40,496 nucleotides of DNA from Vicinamibacteria bacterium (GCA_016934575.1 JAFGSN010000068.1:1-40496), one strand, 5' to 3'; shown: positions 26,132 through 36,253, counted from the stretch's first letter. Notes: a model not told the origin generated them from the sequence alone. Made by a program: numbers and translations.

Positions 26132-27277
26132 TCAATCCGCGTAGAGCACGAAGCGCCCGTTCTTCACCGTCAGCATCTCGAAGGCGTCCTTCGTGAGGCC
26201 GCAGTGGTCCGTTGCCGAAAAGTTGAAGATACCGGCCGTTCCCACCAGACCCTGAATCCTCTCGATGGCGTCGCGGGCCTTATCGCGATCCGCGCCGGCC
26301 GTCTCGACAGCCTTTGCCAAGATCAAGATCGCGTCATAGGCGTGCCCGCCGAACGTGCTGACGGCATCGGGCTTGTAACGGGACTCGTAGTCCGTCTTGT
26401 ACTTCATCAACAGCGCCTTCTGCGCGTGCTCGGCCGGCAGCACGTCCGCGACCAGGAGCCGCCCGCACGGAAAGATGATGCCTTCGGCCGCCCGGCCGGC
26501 CGCCGTCACATAGCTCAAGTTCCCGAAACCGTGGCTCTGGAAGAGCGGGATCGCCAGGCCGATCTGTCGCAGATTCTTGGCCACGATCGACTGCGCCGGC
26601 TCGATCGACCAGTTGACGACGGCCTGGACGCCGGCGGCCTTCACCTTGGTCGCCACGTCGGTGAGATCGGTCGCGTTCTTATCGTAGGTCTCGTTGGCGA
26701 CGATGGCGACTCCATAATCTGGCGCCAGAGTCTCGAGCTGCTTCTTGCCCGCCGCGCCGAAGCCGGTATTGCTCGAGAGCGCTGCGATCCTGGTGAGCTT
26801 CCGCGCCTTCAGGACCTCGAAGATCCGTCGCGTGGCGTCGGCGTCCGTCTGCGGCGTCTTGAAGACATAGCGCGCCACCGGCTTGACGATGTCCTCCGCC
26901 GCCGCGCAGGAGACCAGGAGCGTCTTGGACTCCTCGCACAGCCCCTTGATCTTCATCGTCTCGCCGCTCGTCGAGGGACCGATGATCGCAAAGACCTGCT
27001 CCTCCTCGATGAGCTGCTTCGCCATTGAAATGGCCTTCTCCGGGCTGCCCCCCGTGTCCTTCACGATGAGGATGATGCGCTTCCCGTGGATCCCGCCGCG
27101 GGCGTTGATCTGCTCCACGAGCATCTCGGCCGTGCGCTTCTCGGGCGCTCCCAGGAAAGACGCCGGTCCGGTGACGGAGAACAGCGCGCCGATCTTGACC
27201 GTTCCGGCGTCGGTCGCGAAAGCCGGCGCCGCGAGACCCGTCAAAGCCGCCATGGCAATTATCGTCTTGATCTTCAT
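26132..27277 (-). CDS. livK: periplasmic amino-acid/aryl-acid binding protein LivK
   Basis: A 381-residue type I binding protein with a signal peptide (KIKTIIAMAALTGLAAPAFA, cut before TDAG). The start has GGGGGAG 3 nt upstream. The fold is that of the LivK/AmiC family: VKIGALFSVTGPASFLGAPE, FAIIGPSTSGETMKIKGLCE, YVFKTPQTDADATRRIFEVL, then GGHAYDAILILAKAVETAGA. The ligand cannot be predicted from motifs. Its place between two CoA ligases, an aminotransferase and a thioesterase suggests an aromatic acid or aromatic/branched amino acid. Confidence 0.92.
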   Translation of the reverse strand: MKIKTIIAMAALTGLAAPAFATDAGTVKIGALFSVTGPASFLGAPEKRTAEMLVEQINARGGIHGKRIILIVKDTGGSPEKAISMAKQLIEEEQVFAIIGPSTSGETMKIKGLCEESKTLLVSCAAAEDIVKPVARYVFKTPQTDADATRRIFEVLKARKLTRIAALSSNTGFGAAGKKQLETLAPDYGVAIVANETYDKNATDLTDVATKVKAAGVQAVVNWSIEPAQSIVAKNLRQIGLAIPLFQSHGFGNLSYVTAAGRAAEGIIFPCGRLLVADVLPAEHAQKALLMKYKTDYESRYKPDAVSTFGGHAYDAILILAKAVETAGADRDKARDAIERIQGLVGTAGIFNFSATDHCGLTKDAFEMLTVKNGRFVLYAD

Positions 27278-27307
27278 CGTCTCCCCCGCTTCTCGGCTGA
27301 TCGCCGG

Positions 27308-27739
27308 TTAGAGCTTGCGCGCTTCTTCATCGGTCAGGAGCTTGTAGCCCTTGGCCCGAAACACCTCGATGGCCTTCTCGGGATCCTCGAAACGCAGGAA
27401 CAGGATGGCCTTGTTCGAGGACTGCTCCACGAACGAGTAGGTGTATTCCACGTTCAGGTCGCTGACGTCGCACAGATGCATGATATCGAAGAGCACGCCC
27501 TCGCGGTCCTCGATTTCGACGCCCAGAAGGACGTTCTGCTTGACCGTGAAACCGGCGTGCCTGAGCACATCCAGGGCCGCCTCCGGCTTGTTGACGATCA
27601 TTCGCAGGATGCCGAAATCTGAAGTGTCCGCGATCGTCAAAGCGCGGATGTTGATCTTGTTGTCCCTGAGAACCTCCGCCACGTGCGCCAAGCGCCCGGG
27701 CTTGTTCTCCAAAAAGACCGAGATCTGCTGGATCTGCAT
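27308..27739 (-). CDS. tandem ACT-domain protein
   Basis: A 143-residue protein made of two ACT domains: residues 1-70 (IQQISVFLENKPGRLAHVAE with the NKPGRL ligand loop) and 72-140 (VEIEDREGVLFDIMHLCDVS). ACT domains bind amino acids and regulate metabolism. Proteins of this size are often found next to PaaK-type ligases and LIV transporters in Deltaproteobacteria. It has GGAGGG 6 nt before the ATG. It probably senses an amino acid, perhaps the substrate of the aminotransferase in this operon; the ligand is inference. Confidence 0.92.
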   Translation of the reverse strand: MQIQQISVFLENKPGRLAHVAEVLRDNKINIRALTIADTSDFGILRMIVNKPEAALDVLRHAGFTVKQNVLLGVEIEDREGVLFDIMHLCDVSDLNVEYTYSFVEQSSNKAILFLRFEDPEKAIEVFRAKGYKLLTDEEARKL

Positions 27740-27761
27740 GGACTTCCCTCCGTAGGCGAGA

Positions 27762-29060
27762 TCAGAGCTGCCGCCTGTCGACGATGCGTTTGGCCTTGCC
27801 CTCGCTGCGCGGAATGCTCTTCGGCTCGACCAGCTTGACCCGCGCGTGCACGAGCAGGGCGCTGCGCAGCTTGGCCTCGATCTCGCGCTCCTTGGCCTCC
27901 AGGGTCTTGACCTCGTCGGAAAACAGGGCGTCGGTCATCTCGACCCGCACTTCGAGGCAGTCGAGCTTGTCGCGCCGCTCCACCACGATCTGATAATGCG
28001 GCTCGACGCCCTCGACGTGCAGCAGGACATGTTCGACCTCGGAGGGAAAAACGTTGACTCCGCGGATGATGAGCATGTCGTCGGTCCGGCCGATGATGCG
28101 ATGCATGCGCACCGAGGTGCGGCCGCAGGCGCAGGGCGTCCGATCGAGAAAAGTGACGTCGCGCGTCCTGTAGCGCAGGAGGGGCGTCCCCTCCTTGGTC
28201 AGCGTCGTGATAATCAGCTCGCCCTTCTCGCCGTCTCCCAGGACGCGACCGCTCGCGGGATCGATGATCTCCGGATAGAAATGGTCCTCGAAGACGTGCA
28301 GCATGTCCTGCCGCTCGCACTCCGAGGCGACGCCCGGTCCGATGATCTCCGTCAGGCCATAGATGTCGATGGCCTTCAAGCGGAGCTTCTCCTCGATTTC
28401 CTTGCGCATGTTCTCGCTCCAGGGCTCGGCGCCGAACACGCCGGCCCTGAGCGGGAGCTTGGAGAAATCCATGCCCTCCTCGCGACCCACCTCGGCGAGG
28501 TACAGGCTATAGGAGGGCGTGCAGGCCAGGATCGTGCTGCCGAAGTCGCGCAGAATGGCGATCTGACGCGCCGTGTTTCCGCCCGAGATCGGAATCACGT
28601 TGGCCCCGATCCGACGGGCGCCGTAGTGCACGCCCAGTCCGCCGGTAAAGAGGCCATAACCATAGGCGTTCTGAATCACGTCCCCGGCGGTCGCGCCGAC
28701 CATGGCCAGCGTGCGCGCCATGACCTCCGACCAGAGGTCCACGTCGCTCTGCGTGTATGCATCCACGACGGGTTTGCCCGTCGTGCCGGACGATGTGTGA
28801 ATCTCGACGATCTTGCCCGGCTCGACCGCCAGCAGGCCGTAAGGATAGGTCTCGCGCAGCTCATCCTTGCCTGTGAAGGGGAGTCCCGTGATGTCCGCCA
28901 GATCCTTGACCGCCGCCGGTTTGATGCCGGCCGCCTCCAGCTTCTTACGGTAGAAGGGCACGCGCCCGTGGACGCGCGCCACGAGGTCCGCCAACCGCTC
29001 ACGCTGTAACCTCGCGAGCGACGCGCGGCCCAACGTTTCCATCTCACGATTCCAGATCAT
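27762..29060 (-). CDS. paaK: phenylacetate-CoA ligase
   Basis: A 432-residue PaaK that forms phenylacetyl-CoA (or a related arylacyl-CoA) from acid, ATP and CoA in the cytoplasm. Motifs: [39 protein letters not shown] (90-97), [34 protein letters not shown] (A5), [13 protein letters not shown] (A7), the TPCACGRTS pair of cysteines and the catalytic C-terminal K422 in [13 protein letters not shown]. The length matches PaaK. GAGG sits 6 nt before the ATG. It is the more canonical of the two complete copies. Confidence 0.94.
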   Translation of the reverse strand: MIWNREMETLGRASLARLQRERLADLVARVHGRVPFYRKKLEAAGIKPAAVKDLADITGLPFTGKDELRETYPYGLLAVEPGKIVEIHTSSGTTGKPVVDAYTQSDVDLWSEVMARTLAMVGATAGDVIQNAYGYGLFTGGLGVHYGARRIGANVIPISGGNTARQIAILRDFGSTILACTPSYSLYLAEVGREEGMDFSKLPLRAGVFGAEPWSENMRKEIEEKLRLKAIDIYGLTEIIGPGVASECERQDMLHVFEDHFYPEIIDPASGRVLGDGEKGELIITTLTKEGTPLLRYRTRDVTFLDRTPCACGRTSVRMHRIIGRTDDMLIIRGVNVFPSEVEHVLLHVEGVEPHYQIVVERRDKLDCLEVRVEMTDALFSDEVKTLEAKEREIEAKLRSALLVHARVKLVEPKSIPRSEGKAKRIVDRRQL

Positions 29061-29128
29061 TCCGAACCTCGCCTGAGGGTCTTGAGCATGCGCGCGATCA
29101 CGACTACGCGGGACGTGACGCGCCGACC

Positions 29129-30367
29129 TTACTCCCCCCGTTTCCCGTCGTCAAGCAAAGGGCCGCGCCTCTCGTCCGGCGACTCGCGCCCGGCGCGCGC
29201 TCGCGCGCGCGCGAACCCCGGCAGCGAGCGCTCGATGGTCTGCGGCGTGACGGTGACCGAGAGGCGCATGTGAGCTGGACGGCCGAAGCCCGTGCCCGGC
29301 ACGACCAAGATGGCCTCATCCTTCAGCAACTCAACGAACCGCACGTCGTCCACGAGCGGCGTCTCCGCAAAAACATAGAAGCCGCCGCGCGGCCGGATGG
29401 CGCGGTAGCCCATCCCGGTGAGGGCGCCGTACATCCGCTCGCAGCGCTGCTGATAGAAGCGCGGATCGACGCGCGCATCACGCGACCGCGCCACGGTCCA
29501 CTGCCAGACGGCCGGCGCGTTCACGAAACCGAGCACGCGTAGCGTGAAAACGGCCGCATTGAAGAGCGCCTGCGCCTCGGCGATCTCCGGCGAGATCGCC
29601 AAGTAGCCGATGCGCTCTCCGGGAATGGCCAGGACCTTCGAGTACGAGTCGCACAGCACTGTGCGCCGGACAAGTGAAGGCACGTGCGGCACGCTCACTC
29701 CATCGAATGCCAGCATGCGATAGGGCTCGTCGCTCAGCACGAGCAGGGCATGATCGCGCTCGTCCAGCATGGCTTGCAGCTCATGGAAGAAACGCGCCGG
29801 GTAGACGACCCCGGTGGGATTGTTGGGAGAGTTCAGGATCAGCGCCTTTGTCTTCGGCGTGAGAGCGGCGGCGATGCGATCCACGACCGGCTGGGCGTCT
29901 TCGTCCGTTTGCACGACAACGACGCGTCCGCCGTGGTTCGTGACGTAGAACTCGTACTCGGCGAAGAACGGCGCGAGCAGCAGTACTTCATCGCCCGGAT
30001 CGAGAATCGCCTTGAGGATCACATTCAGGGCCCCCGCCGCGCCGGCCGTCATGATGACGTGGTCCGCCGTGTAGGCCAGCCCCGTGGCCGCTTGCAACCG
30101 CCGGGCGATCTCCGTGCGCACTTCGGGATATCCGGCGTTCGGCATGTAGGCGTGCGAACCCGGCCGGTTCTCGGTCACGACCGCGCTCAGGGCCTCGATG
30201 AGCGCCTGCGGCGGATCGAGATCGGGATTGCCGAGCGTGAAATCGAAGACGTTCTCGCCGCCCTTCTCGGCCTTGAGTCGCGCGCCCTCCTCGAACATGC
30301 GGCGAATCCAGGACGAACGCGTGAGCTGCTCGGCGACCGTCTCGGCCACGCTCGTCGGAGCGCTCAT
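29129..30367 (-). CDS. class I pyridoxal-phosphate aminotransferase
   Basis: A 412-residue fold-type I aminotransferase, probably acting on an aromatic or branched amino acid in this setting. Motifs: [14 protein letters not shown] (41-54), [11 protein letters not shown] (74-84), NSPNNPTG (179-186, with the PLP-contact N183), LSDEPYR (211-217), and [15 protein letters not shown] with the Schiff-base lysine K244 and R252. The substrate-carboxylate arginine lies in HMRLSVTV near residue 376. The last 25 residues are Arg-rich and not conserved-looking. Its ATG overlaps the thioesterase stop (ATGA), so the two are translationally coupled. Amino-donor specificity cannot be read. Confidence 0.9.
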   Translation of the reverse strand: MSAPTSVAETVAEQLTRSSWIRRMFEEGARLKAEKGGENVFDFTLGNPDLDPPQALIEALSAVVTENRPGSHAYMPNAGYPEVRTEIARRLQAATGLAYTADHVIMTAGAAGALNVILKAILDPGDEVLLLAPFFAEYEFYVTNHGGRVVVVQTDEDAQPVVDRIAAALTPKTKALILNSPNNPTGVVYPARFFHELQAMLDERDHALLVLSDEPYRMLAFDGVSVPHVPSLVRRTVLCDSYSKVLAIPGERIGYLAISPEIAEAQALFNAAVFTLRVLGFVNAPAVWQWTVARSRDARVDPRFYQQRCERMYGALTGMGYRAIRPRGGFYVFAETPLVDDVRFVELLKDEAILVVPGTGFGRPAHMRLSVTVTPQTIERSLPGFARARARAGRESPDERRGPLLDDGKRGE

Positions 30368-30828
30368 TCCTCTTCCCCCCGGCCTCCGCCGTCCGCAAGC
30401 AGCTCGGTCAAGGGCGTCTTCTTGCGATAGACGGTGCCCCGGAAAAGCGCCACCAGATCGCCGCTCTCGTCCTCCACTCGCAGGCTATAGCATCCGATCC
30501 GGCTCCGGCAGCTCTCCTCCTCGGCGCGCGCGATCAGCGTTCCTTGCGAAACAGCCTTCAAGAAGCTGATGCTGACGTCGAGGCCCAGCGCCAGCGTGCC
30601 GCTCGAGTTCGACGCCGCGGCGAAGGCCACGTCCGCCAGCGAGAAGATCGTCCCCCCGTGAACGATCCCGACGCCGTTCAAATGCCGCTCATCGATCGTG
30701 AGCCGCGTGGTCGCCCGACCCGGCCCCACCTCGACCAGTTCGATGCCGAGCGTCGCGGCCAGTCGGTCTTGCGCCATATAACGACGAATCAGCTCCTCGC
30801 TCACTCTATGCATCCGTTCCTCGCTCAT
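30364..30828 (-). CDS. paaI: PaaI-type hotdog thioesterase
   Basis: A 154-residue hotdog-fold thioesterase. The active-site set of PaaI (N46, H52-G53, D61 in E. coli) appears as N51, H57-G58 and D66 in NGVGIVHGGTIFSLADVAFA. It hydrolyses aryl-CoA thioesters and can return trapped CoA when a CoA pathway stalls. The start ATG overlaps the stop of the decayed paaK copy (ATGA), and its own stop overlaps the aminotransferase start. MHRV five residues in is another possible start. Context with two CoA ligases supports the PaaI name. Confidence 0.9.
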   Translation of the reverse strand: MSEERMHRVSEELIRRYMAQDRLAATLGIELVEVGPGRATTRLTIDERHLNGVGIVHGGTIFSLADVAFAAASNSSGTLALGLDVSISFLKAVSQGTLIARAEEESCRSRIGCYSLRVEDESGDLVALFRGTVYRKKTPLTELLADGGGRGEEE

Positions 30829-31177
30829 GGTTTACGCCTGTCGACAACGCGCTGGGCCTTGCCCTTGCTCACCGGCAGCGTCTCCGGCGGCGCTAGCGTC
30901 ACTTCCGGCCGCTCGAGCAACTCCTCGCCGAAACGTTCGGCGGCCTCGTTCTAGAGATGCAGCGGGACGGGACGCCCGCAGGTCCTCGCTCGTTGTGAAC
31001 GGCAGGCGCCTCAGATCCCCAAGACTGCGGAAGTCGCCCGAGGTCCTCTTCAGAGAGCCTCTGCCTGTAGAAGGGCGTCCGCGACCAGACGTGCGCGATC
31101 GTGCTCTTGAGGCGCCCGAGCTGGAGAGACTCCGGCTCGCGTCGCTCCCAGAACGCCGCGCGCTTCGATGCCTCCAT
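30825..31177 (-). pseudogene. decayed third paaK copy with internal deletion
   Basis: The first part from 31177 reads as the PaaK N-terminus in one frame (LQLGRLKSTIAHVWSRTPFY). Near 31040 the homology moves to the next frame (DFRSLGDLRRLPFTTSEDLR). Then about 330 codons are missing, and from about 30950 the last 41 residues of a PaaK follow in frame (ERPEVTLAPPETLPVSKGKA, then QRVVDRRKP and TGA). The C-terminal lysine of the SKGKAQR motif is kept, and the stop still overlaps the paaI start as ATGA. The ATG has AGGAG 17 nt upstream, just after the porin stop. So an intact paaK stood between the porin and paaI genes; a frameshift and a deletion of about 1 kb removed its active-site core. Confidence 0.83.
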
Positions 31178-31195
31178 CCCTCGGAGAATCTCCTC

Positions 31196-32728
31196 TCACC
31201 AGATCAAGATCGTCTCCGCGCGCAGGAAAGTGGCCGGATCCTGCCGAGCGGACTCGTAGTAGTCGCCTGGGAGGAAATGCTCGGCCCACAGGTGTCCGCT
31301 CACGTGCGGCGTGAACTTCATGAGCAGCTTGCCGGTAAAGAGCAGACCGCGGTCCTTGCCGCTCGCCGAGAAGAATCCGACCGGACGGTTGTTCTTGTCG
31401 GCGAAGAGCCAGTTGACGTCCGCCGACAGCTCGCCCTTGACGAAGGGCTTGAACGTCCAGCCCAGTCCAACGCGATGCAGGTTTGCAAGCTGCGAGATGC
31501 GCGTCTCGGGAGCGTAGGTATAGATGTACAGCTCGCTCCAGCGAGGCCAGCGACCCCAGAGAATGTCGAACTGCTCGTCGCGGTCGGTCGTGCCGGCGTC
31601 GTCCCCCGAGAGGTATTCGTAGGCCAGGCGCAGTTGATGGCCGTGCTTCGACTTCGGCACGAACATGAGCGCGCTGTTGAGTCCCAGACCCCGCTGATCG
31701 AGCTCGTTGCGCGTGCCCGTCTGGAACGCAGCCTCGACACGGTATTTCCATACCGGCGTGATCTCGCCGAGCGCCCGCGTGCCGATCGTGTAGAAATCGG
31801 CGTCGTCTCCTCGACTCAGGGTCGTCTTCATGCCCGCGTCGTCGTCGGTCCGTTCCGGCTCCTTGCGCACGCCCTTGTAAATGAAGTAGCCCTCGATCTG
31901 TGTCTTGGTCCGGGATTTGTTCCTCGCGTAAAGGACGACGCCGCGCTCGTTGTGCTCGATCTGCGCCTTCTTGACCGGCAGATCGACGCCGCCGACCGCG
32001 TCGCCGGAGATGCGGATGGGCGGCAACCACTCGTCATTGCGCGCCCACTGGTCGATGAAGATCGCGTCGATCGTCGTCTTCCAGTTCTTGACATCAAACG
32101 TCGCCCGAGCCGCGTCGAAGCTGATCGTTCGCGAGCCGTCCAGAGGCGTGCCCTCGAAGATCAGCCAGTTGTCACCGAACATGAGGTCCTGACGGCCGAC
32201 CTGCAGCGTGACCGGCGCTTCCTGGCCGCCCTTCCAGCGAACGTTCAAGTGGTCGAAGACCATTTCGTTGAAGTCCAAGCCCTTGTGAAACGGCGCGCTG
32301 AAGGACGTCTCCGTCCAGTAACGGCTCTCGATCGTCATACGCACGTTGAGGTCCAGCCCCTTGGCCGGCGTCAGCGTGTTCCACCAGCGCGCGCGAAAGC
32401 GCAGGAAATTCTGCCGGTGACGGTCGCCGGCCGACGACAGCGTCAAGGTGTTGTTCATGTACTCGTCACGCAATCGCAGGTCGGCGCCCCATTTCCACCA
32501 GGGCGTGGGCTGCTTCGACTTCCGGTTCCATGCCTCGAAGCCGCTCTTGGCCGGAGGCGCGGGGGCCGGCGTCTCGGCCGGCGCGGCCGCCGGGGCCTGT
32601 GCCGTCGATCCCGAATCAGCCGATGGCGCCGCCGGCTTCGCGTCCTCGGCGCCCGCCCAAGATGAGTCGAGAGCCAGAACTCCCGCCATGGCAATAACGG
32701 TCATCAACCACGTTCCTCGAAATCGCAC
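31196..32728 (-). CDS. alginate-export/porin-type outer-membrane protein
   Basis: A 510-residue protein. The GTG at 32728 is chosen because AGAGGAG lies 6 nt before it and a signal peptide follows (LMTVIAMAGVLALDSSWAGA). Residues about 35-70 are an Ala/Pro-rich linker. The rest is a 16-18-strand barrel of the alginate-export family type (WKWGADLRLRDEYMNNTLTL, VTLQVGRQDLMFGDNWLIFE, RVEAAFQTGTRNELDQRG, HQLRLAYEYLSGDDAG), ending ETILIW with a terminal Trp. It probably lets an acidic or aromatic substrate into the periplasm for LivK. It is the first gene of the 21250-32728 operon. Confidence 0.87.
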   Translation of the reverse strand: MRFRGTWLMTVIAMAGVLALDSSWAGAEDAKPAAPSADSGSTAQAPAAAPAETPAPAPPAKSGFEAWNRKSKQPTPWWKWGADLRLRDEYMNNTLTLSSAGDRHRQNFLRFRARWWNTLTPAKGLDLNVRMTIESRYWTETSFSAPFHKGLDFNEMVFDHLNVRWKGGQEAPVTLQVGRQDLMFGDNWLIFEGTPLDGSRTISFDAARATFDVKNWKTTIDAIFIDQWARNDEWLPPIRISGDAVGGVDLPVKKAQIEHNERGVVLYARNKSRTKTQIEGYFIYKGVRKEPERTDDDAGMKTTLSRGDDADFYTIGTRALGEITPVWKYRVEAAFQTGTRNELDQRGLGLNSALMFVPKSKHGHQLRLAYEYLSGDDAGTTDRDEQFDILWGRWPRWSELYIYTYAPETRISQLANLHRVGLGWTFKPFVKGELSADVNWLFADKNNRPVGFFSASGKDRGLLFTGKLLMKFTPHVSGHLWAEHFLPGDYYESARQDPATFLRAETILIW

Positions 32729-33053
32729 GTGAGTCTCCTCTCTATGAGCTGTAGCCAAGAAACCGCCTGCCTCCCGCGGCGAGGTCCGGCGCTCCGCGCG
32801 AGCTAACCCGGGTAAAGTGTCGCGACAATAACACATGACGGCCGTGACGAAAACCCCGCGCCGTTCCTTGACCAAAGGCCGCGTGCGATTGATGGGCCGT
32901 CCTACAAGATCGCCTTGTCGGTTGTCATCATGCTCGTACGGACGCCCTTTTGACCTTGACGGACGCTGTCACTACACTTTCAGCGCATGGCGGTTGACGC
33001 TTTTAACGGCATGCCGCTCGCCTCGGCTCTCCTTCGGACGGCATGGAACAGGA
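32729..33053. other. divergent intergenic region between porin and gltX
   Basis: It carries the gltX promoter at 32950-32978. On the minus strand a weaker pair (TTTTCG and TATTGT, 17 nt apart, in the reverse complement of about 32824-32854) could serve the porin operon. A perfect palindrome, TGTCGCGACA (32818-32827), lies just downstream of that -10 box and is a candidate operator. An open plus-strand frame from 32835 in the gltX phase is not conserved-looking and spans the promoter, so it is not coding. Confidence 0.45.
32950..32978 (+). promoter_or_regulatory. gltX-glnS promoter
   Basis: TTGACC (32950-32955) and TACACT (32973-32978) are spaced by 17 nt. A second TTGACG follows directly at 32956. 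Transcription from about 32985 gives a leader of about 70 nt before gltX. Confidence 0.55.
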
Positions 33054-34526
33054 ATGCCCAGAACGATGACAAAACCGATTCGCACGCGGATCGCGCCCAG
33101 CCCGACCGGCGATCCGCACGTAGGCACGGCCTACGTGGCTCTGTTCAACTACGCCCTGGCCCGTAAGCACGGCGGCCGGTTCATCCTCCGGATCGAGGAC
33201 ACCGACCGGCAGCGCAGCCATCCCGCAAGCGAGACGATGATCTTCGATGCGCTGCGATGGCTCGGCCTCGACTGGGACGAAGGACCGGACGTCGGCGGGC
33301 CGGTCGGCCCCTATCGTCAAAGCGAACGTTCCTCGATCTATCGCGAGCATGCGGAGGACCTTGTGCGCCGCGGCGCGGCCTATCCCTGCTTCTGTGCGCC
33401 GGAGCGGCTCGAGGCGCTGCGCGTGGAGCAGCGCGCCAAGAAGCTGGCGCTTGGGTATGACGGGCGCTGCCGCGCGCTTTCTACCACGGAAGCGGCGCAA
33501 CGTCGTTCGGCCGGCGAGCCGCACGTCATCCGCCTGTCCATGCCCAAGGACGAGTCCATGGTCGTTCATGACCTGTTGCGCGGCGATGTGCGCTTCGAGC
33601 GGCCGCAGATGGACGATCAGGTGCTCTTGAAGAGCGACGGCTTTCCGACCTATCACCTGGCGAACGTCGTCGACGATCACCTGATGGAGATCACGCACGT
33701 CATTCGCGCCGAGGAGTGGCTGAGCTCGCTGCCCAAGCACGTCCAGCTCTATCGCAGCTTCGGCTGGGACGAGCCCATCTTCTGCCACCTGCCGCTGCTT
33801 CGAAACGCCGATCGCTCCAAGATCTCCAAGCGCAAGAATCCGGTGAGTCTTAACCACTATCGTCGCGCCGGATATCTGCCCGAAGCGCTCGTCAACTTTC
33901 TGGCGCTCATGGGCTGGGCCATGCCGGACGAGCGCGAGGAGTTCACGCTGCGTGAGCTCGTCGAGCGCTTCGATCTGAAACGCGTGTCGCTGGGCGGCCC
34001 GGTCTTCGATATCGAGAAGCTCACCTGGCTGAACGGCAAGTACTTGCGACGCATGGCGCCCGAGGAGATCCTCGCTCGACTGCGCCGGCAACTGCTGTCG
34101 GACGATTATCTGCTGCGCGTTCTCCCGCTCTGTCGCGAGCGAATCGACACCCTCGAGGCGTTTTTCGACTATGCCGGTTTTTTTTTCGCAGGCGAGGTGC
34201 CTTACGACGCCAAGGCGCTTTCCGGAATGATCCCCAAGGAACGAACGCCTTCCGAAACCGCCAGGATTCTGAAATCGCTGATCGAGCAGAAAATCGATCC
34301 GTTGCTTGAATGGGACGCCGGCGCGGTCGAATCGGCGCTACGTGACTTCAGTGAATCCTCCGGCTGGAGCGCGAAAGAGCTGTTCATGACGGTGCGCGTC
34401 GCCGTAACTGGACGGGCCGCCACGCCGCCGCTCTTCGATACGCTGGACGTGCTCGGCAAGGAAATCTGCCGGCGCCGCCTCCGGCGCGCCATCGAAACAT
34501 TGCGAACGATGGATGAAGGAAAATAG
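33054..34526 (+). CDS. gltX: glutamyl-tRNA synthetase
   Basis: A 490-residue class I aminoacyl-tRNA synthetase that charges tRNA-Glu. The HIGH motif is HVGT (about 22-25, in [15 protein letters not shown]) and the KMSKS motif is SKISKR (about 255-260), both accepted variants. The Rossmann domain, the bacterial connective peptide ([10 protein letters not shown] and CRALS, with only three of the four zinc-site residues obvious) and the helical anticodon-binding C-terminal domain are present. GGAA lies 5 nt before the ATG at 33054; an ATG at 33066 gives a slightly shorter form. Because glnS follows, a discriminating enzyme is likely. Confidence 0.95.
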   Translation: MPRTMTKPIRTRIAPSPTGDPHVGTAYVALFNYALARKHGGRFILRIEDTDRQRSHPASETMIFDALRWLGLDWDEGPDVGGPVGPYRQSERSSIYREHAEDLVRRGAAYPCFCAPERLEALRVEQRAKKLALGYDGRCRALSTTEAAQRRSAGEPHVIRLSMPKDESMVVHDLLRGDVRFERPQMDDQVLLKSDGFPTYHLANVVDDHLMEITHVIRAEEWLSSLPKHVQLYRSFGWDEPIFCHLPLLRNADRSKISKRKNPVSLNHYRRAGYLPEALVNFLALMGWAMPDEREEFTLRELVERFDLKRVSLGGPVFDIEKLTWLNGKYLRRMAPEEILARLRRQLLSDDYLLRVLPLCRERIDTLEAFFDYAGFFFAGEVPYDAKALSGMIPKERTPSETARILKSLIEQKIDPLLEWDAGAVESALRDFSESSGWSAKELFMTVRVAVTGRAATPPLFDTLDVLGKEICRRRLRRAIETLRTMDEGK

Positions 34527-34531
34527 CGAAA

Positions 34532-36232
34532 ATGACGAACAACGACCTGGAACGCCCCGCCGACTTCATCCGTGAGATCGTCGCAGCCGACCTCAACGCC
34601 GGCACGCATGGCGGAGCCGTCGTCACGCGCTTTCCTCCGGAGCCCAACGGCTATCTCCACATTGGCCACGCCAAGGCCATCTGCATCAACTTCGGCATCG
34701 CCCGCGAATTCGGCGGCCGCTGCCACCTGCGCTTCGACGACACCAATCCCGCCAAGGAAGAGCAGGAGTACATCGACGCCATCCGGGAGGACGTCCGCTG
34801 GCTGGGCTTCGACTGGGGCCGCCATCTCTATTTCGCGTCGGAATACTTCGAACGCTTCTATGAATGGGCCGAGAAGCTGATCCGCAACGGCAAGGCTTAC
34901 GTCTGCGACCTCACCGCCGACGAAATCCGCGATCATCGCGGAACGTTGACCGCGCCCGGCCGTGAAAGCCCCTACCGTAACCGCTCGATCGAGGAGAACC
35001 TCGATCTCTTCCGGCGCATGCGCGCCGGTGATTTCGAAAACGGCGCCCGCGTGCTGCGCGCCAAGATCGACATGACCGCCGGCAATCTCAACATGCGCGA
35101 TCCGGTGATGTATCGCATTCTCCACGCCGCGCATCCGCATGTCGGCGGCGAATGGTGCATCTATCCGATGTACGATTGGGCGCACCCGCTGGAGGACGTC
35201 ATCGAGGGCGTCACGCATTCCTTGTGCTCGCTCGAGTTCGAGGACCATCGTCCGCTTTACGACTGGTTCATCGACCAGATCGGCGCGCCCGAGCCGCAGC
35301 CGCGGCAGATCGAATTCGCGCGCCTGAATCTCACTCACACCGTGATGAGCAAGCGCAAGCTGAACGAGCTTGTCCGGGAAAACCGTGTCGGCGGCTGGGA
35401 CGATCCGCGCATGCCGACCCTGCGCGGTCTGCGCCGCCGCGGCTACACGCCCGAGGCGATCCGTGACTTCGCCGCTCGCATCGGCGTGGCCAAGCGCGAC
35501 AGCATCGTCGACGTCCAATTTCTCGACCATTGCTTGCGAGAGGACCTCAACCGTCGCGCCCTGCGCCGCATGGCCGTCCTTCATCCGATCAGGCTCATCA
35601 TCGACAACTACCCTGAAGGACGGGTCGAGGAGTTCGAGGTGGCCAACAATCCCGAGGATCCGTCGGCCGGAATGCGCCGTGTGCCGTTCTCGCGCACGCT
35701 CGCGATCGAGCAGGAAGACTTCCGCGAAAATCCGCCTCCGAAGTTCTATCGCCTCGCGCCGGGGCGCGAGGCGCGCCTGCGCTCGGCCTACTTCGTCAAG
35801 TGCACGGACGTCGTCAAGAACGATCGCGGCGAGATCGTCGCGATTCACTGCTCCTACGATCCGGCCACCCGCGGCGGCTCGGCGCCCGACGGCCGTCGCG
35901 TCAAGGCCACGCTGCACTGGGTCTCGACGGCGCATGCCGTCCCCGCGGAAGTCCGACTCTACGATCACCTCTTCCTCGCGCCTAATCCCGGCGACGTCGA
36001 GGAAGGCGAAGACTGGAAGGACGGCCTCAATCCTCGTTCGTTCGAGGCGCTCACTCACTGCCTTGTCGAGCCGGGTCTGTCCGCCGCGAAAACCGGCGAA
36101 CGTTTCCAGTTCGAACGCCTCGGCTATTTCTGCGTCGATCCCGATACTACGGCCGACAAGCTCGTTTTCAACCGCACGGTCACGCTGAAAGACGAGTGGG
36201 CTAGAATCAACAAAGGCGCACGTAACAGGTAG
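34532..36232 (+). CDS. glnS: glutaminyl-tRNA synthetase
   Basis: A 566-residue GlnRS that charges tRNA-Gln directly. HIGH is at 43-46 ([16 protein letters not shown]), the KMSKS variant MSKRK is at 272-276, and the GlnRS-typical stretches [17 protein letters not shown] and [20 protein letters not shown] are clear, followed by the two-barrel anticodon-binding domain ([20 protein letters not shown]). No extra YqeY or GatB-like domain is attached. It starts 5 nt after gltX, with AAGGA about 11 nt upstream inside gltX, so the two are co-transcribed. Bacterial GlnRS came from eukaryotes by transfer and is patchy among phyla. Confidence 0.96.
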   Translation: MTNNDLERPADFIREIVAADLNAGTHGGAVVTRFPPEPNGYLHIGHAKAICINFGIAREFGGRCHLRFDDTNPAKEEQEYIDAIREDVRWLGFDWGRHLYFASEYFERFYEWAEKLIRNGKAYVCDLTADEIRDHRGTLTAPGRESPYRNRSIEENLDLFRRMRAGDFENGARVLRAKIDMTAGNLNMRDPVMYRILHAAHPHVGGEWCIYPMYDWAHPLEDVIEGVTHSLCSLEFEDHRPLYDWFIDQIGAPEPQPRQIEFARLNLTHTVMSKRKLNELVRENRVGGWDDPRMPTLRGLRRRGYTPEAIRDFAARIGVAKRDSIVDVQFLDHCLREDLNRRALRRMAVLHPIRLIIDNYPEGRVEEFEVANNPEDPSAGMRRVPFSRTLAIEQEDFRENPPPKFYRLAPGREARLRSAYFVKCTDVVKNDRGEIVAIHCSYDPATRGGSAPDGRRVKATLHWVSTAHAVPAEVRLYDHLFLAPNPGDVEEGEDWKDGLNPRSFEALTHCLVEPGLSAAKTGERFQFERLGYFCVDPDTTADKLVFNRTVTLKDEWARINKGARNR

Positions 36233-36253
36233 GGGCGCGGCACACCGCGCCCT
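36232..36253. terminator. hairpin between glnS and the convergent symporter gene
   Basis: GGGCGCGG (36233-36240) and CCGCGCCC (36245-36252) pair around a CACA tetraloop, with one G-U pair outside (36232/36253). It sits right at the end of glnS and 18 nt from the stop of the minus-strand gene. No T-run follows, so intrinsic termination is only possible, but it could work for both strands. Confidence 0.45.

Noticed and set aside
32835-33053. In-frame N-terminal extension of gltX
   Set aside because: The known GluRS start motif begins a few residues after 33054, and a good promoter lies inside the extension.
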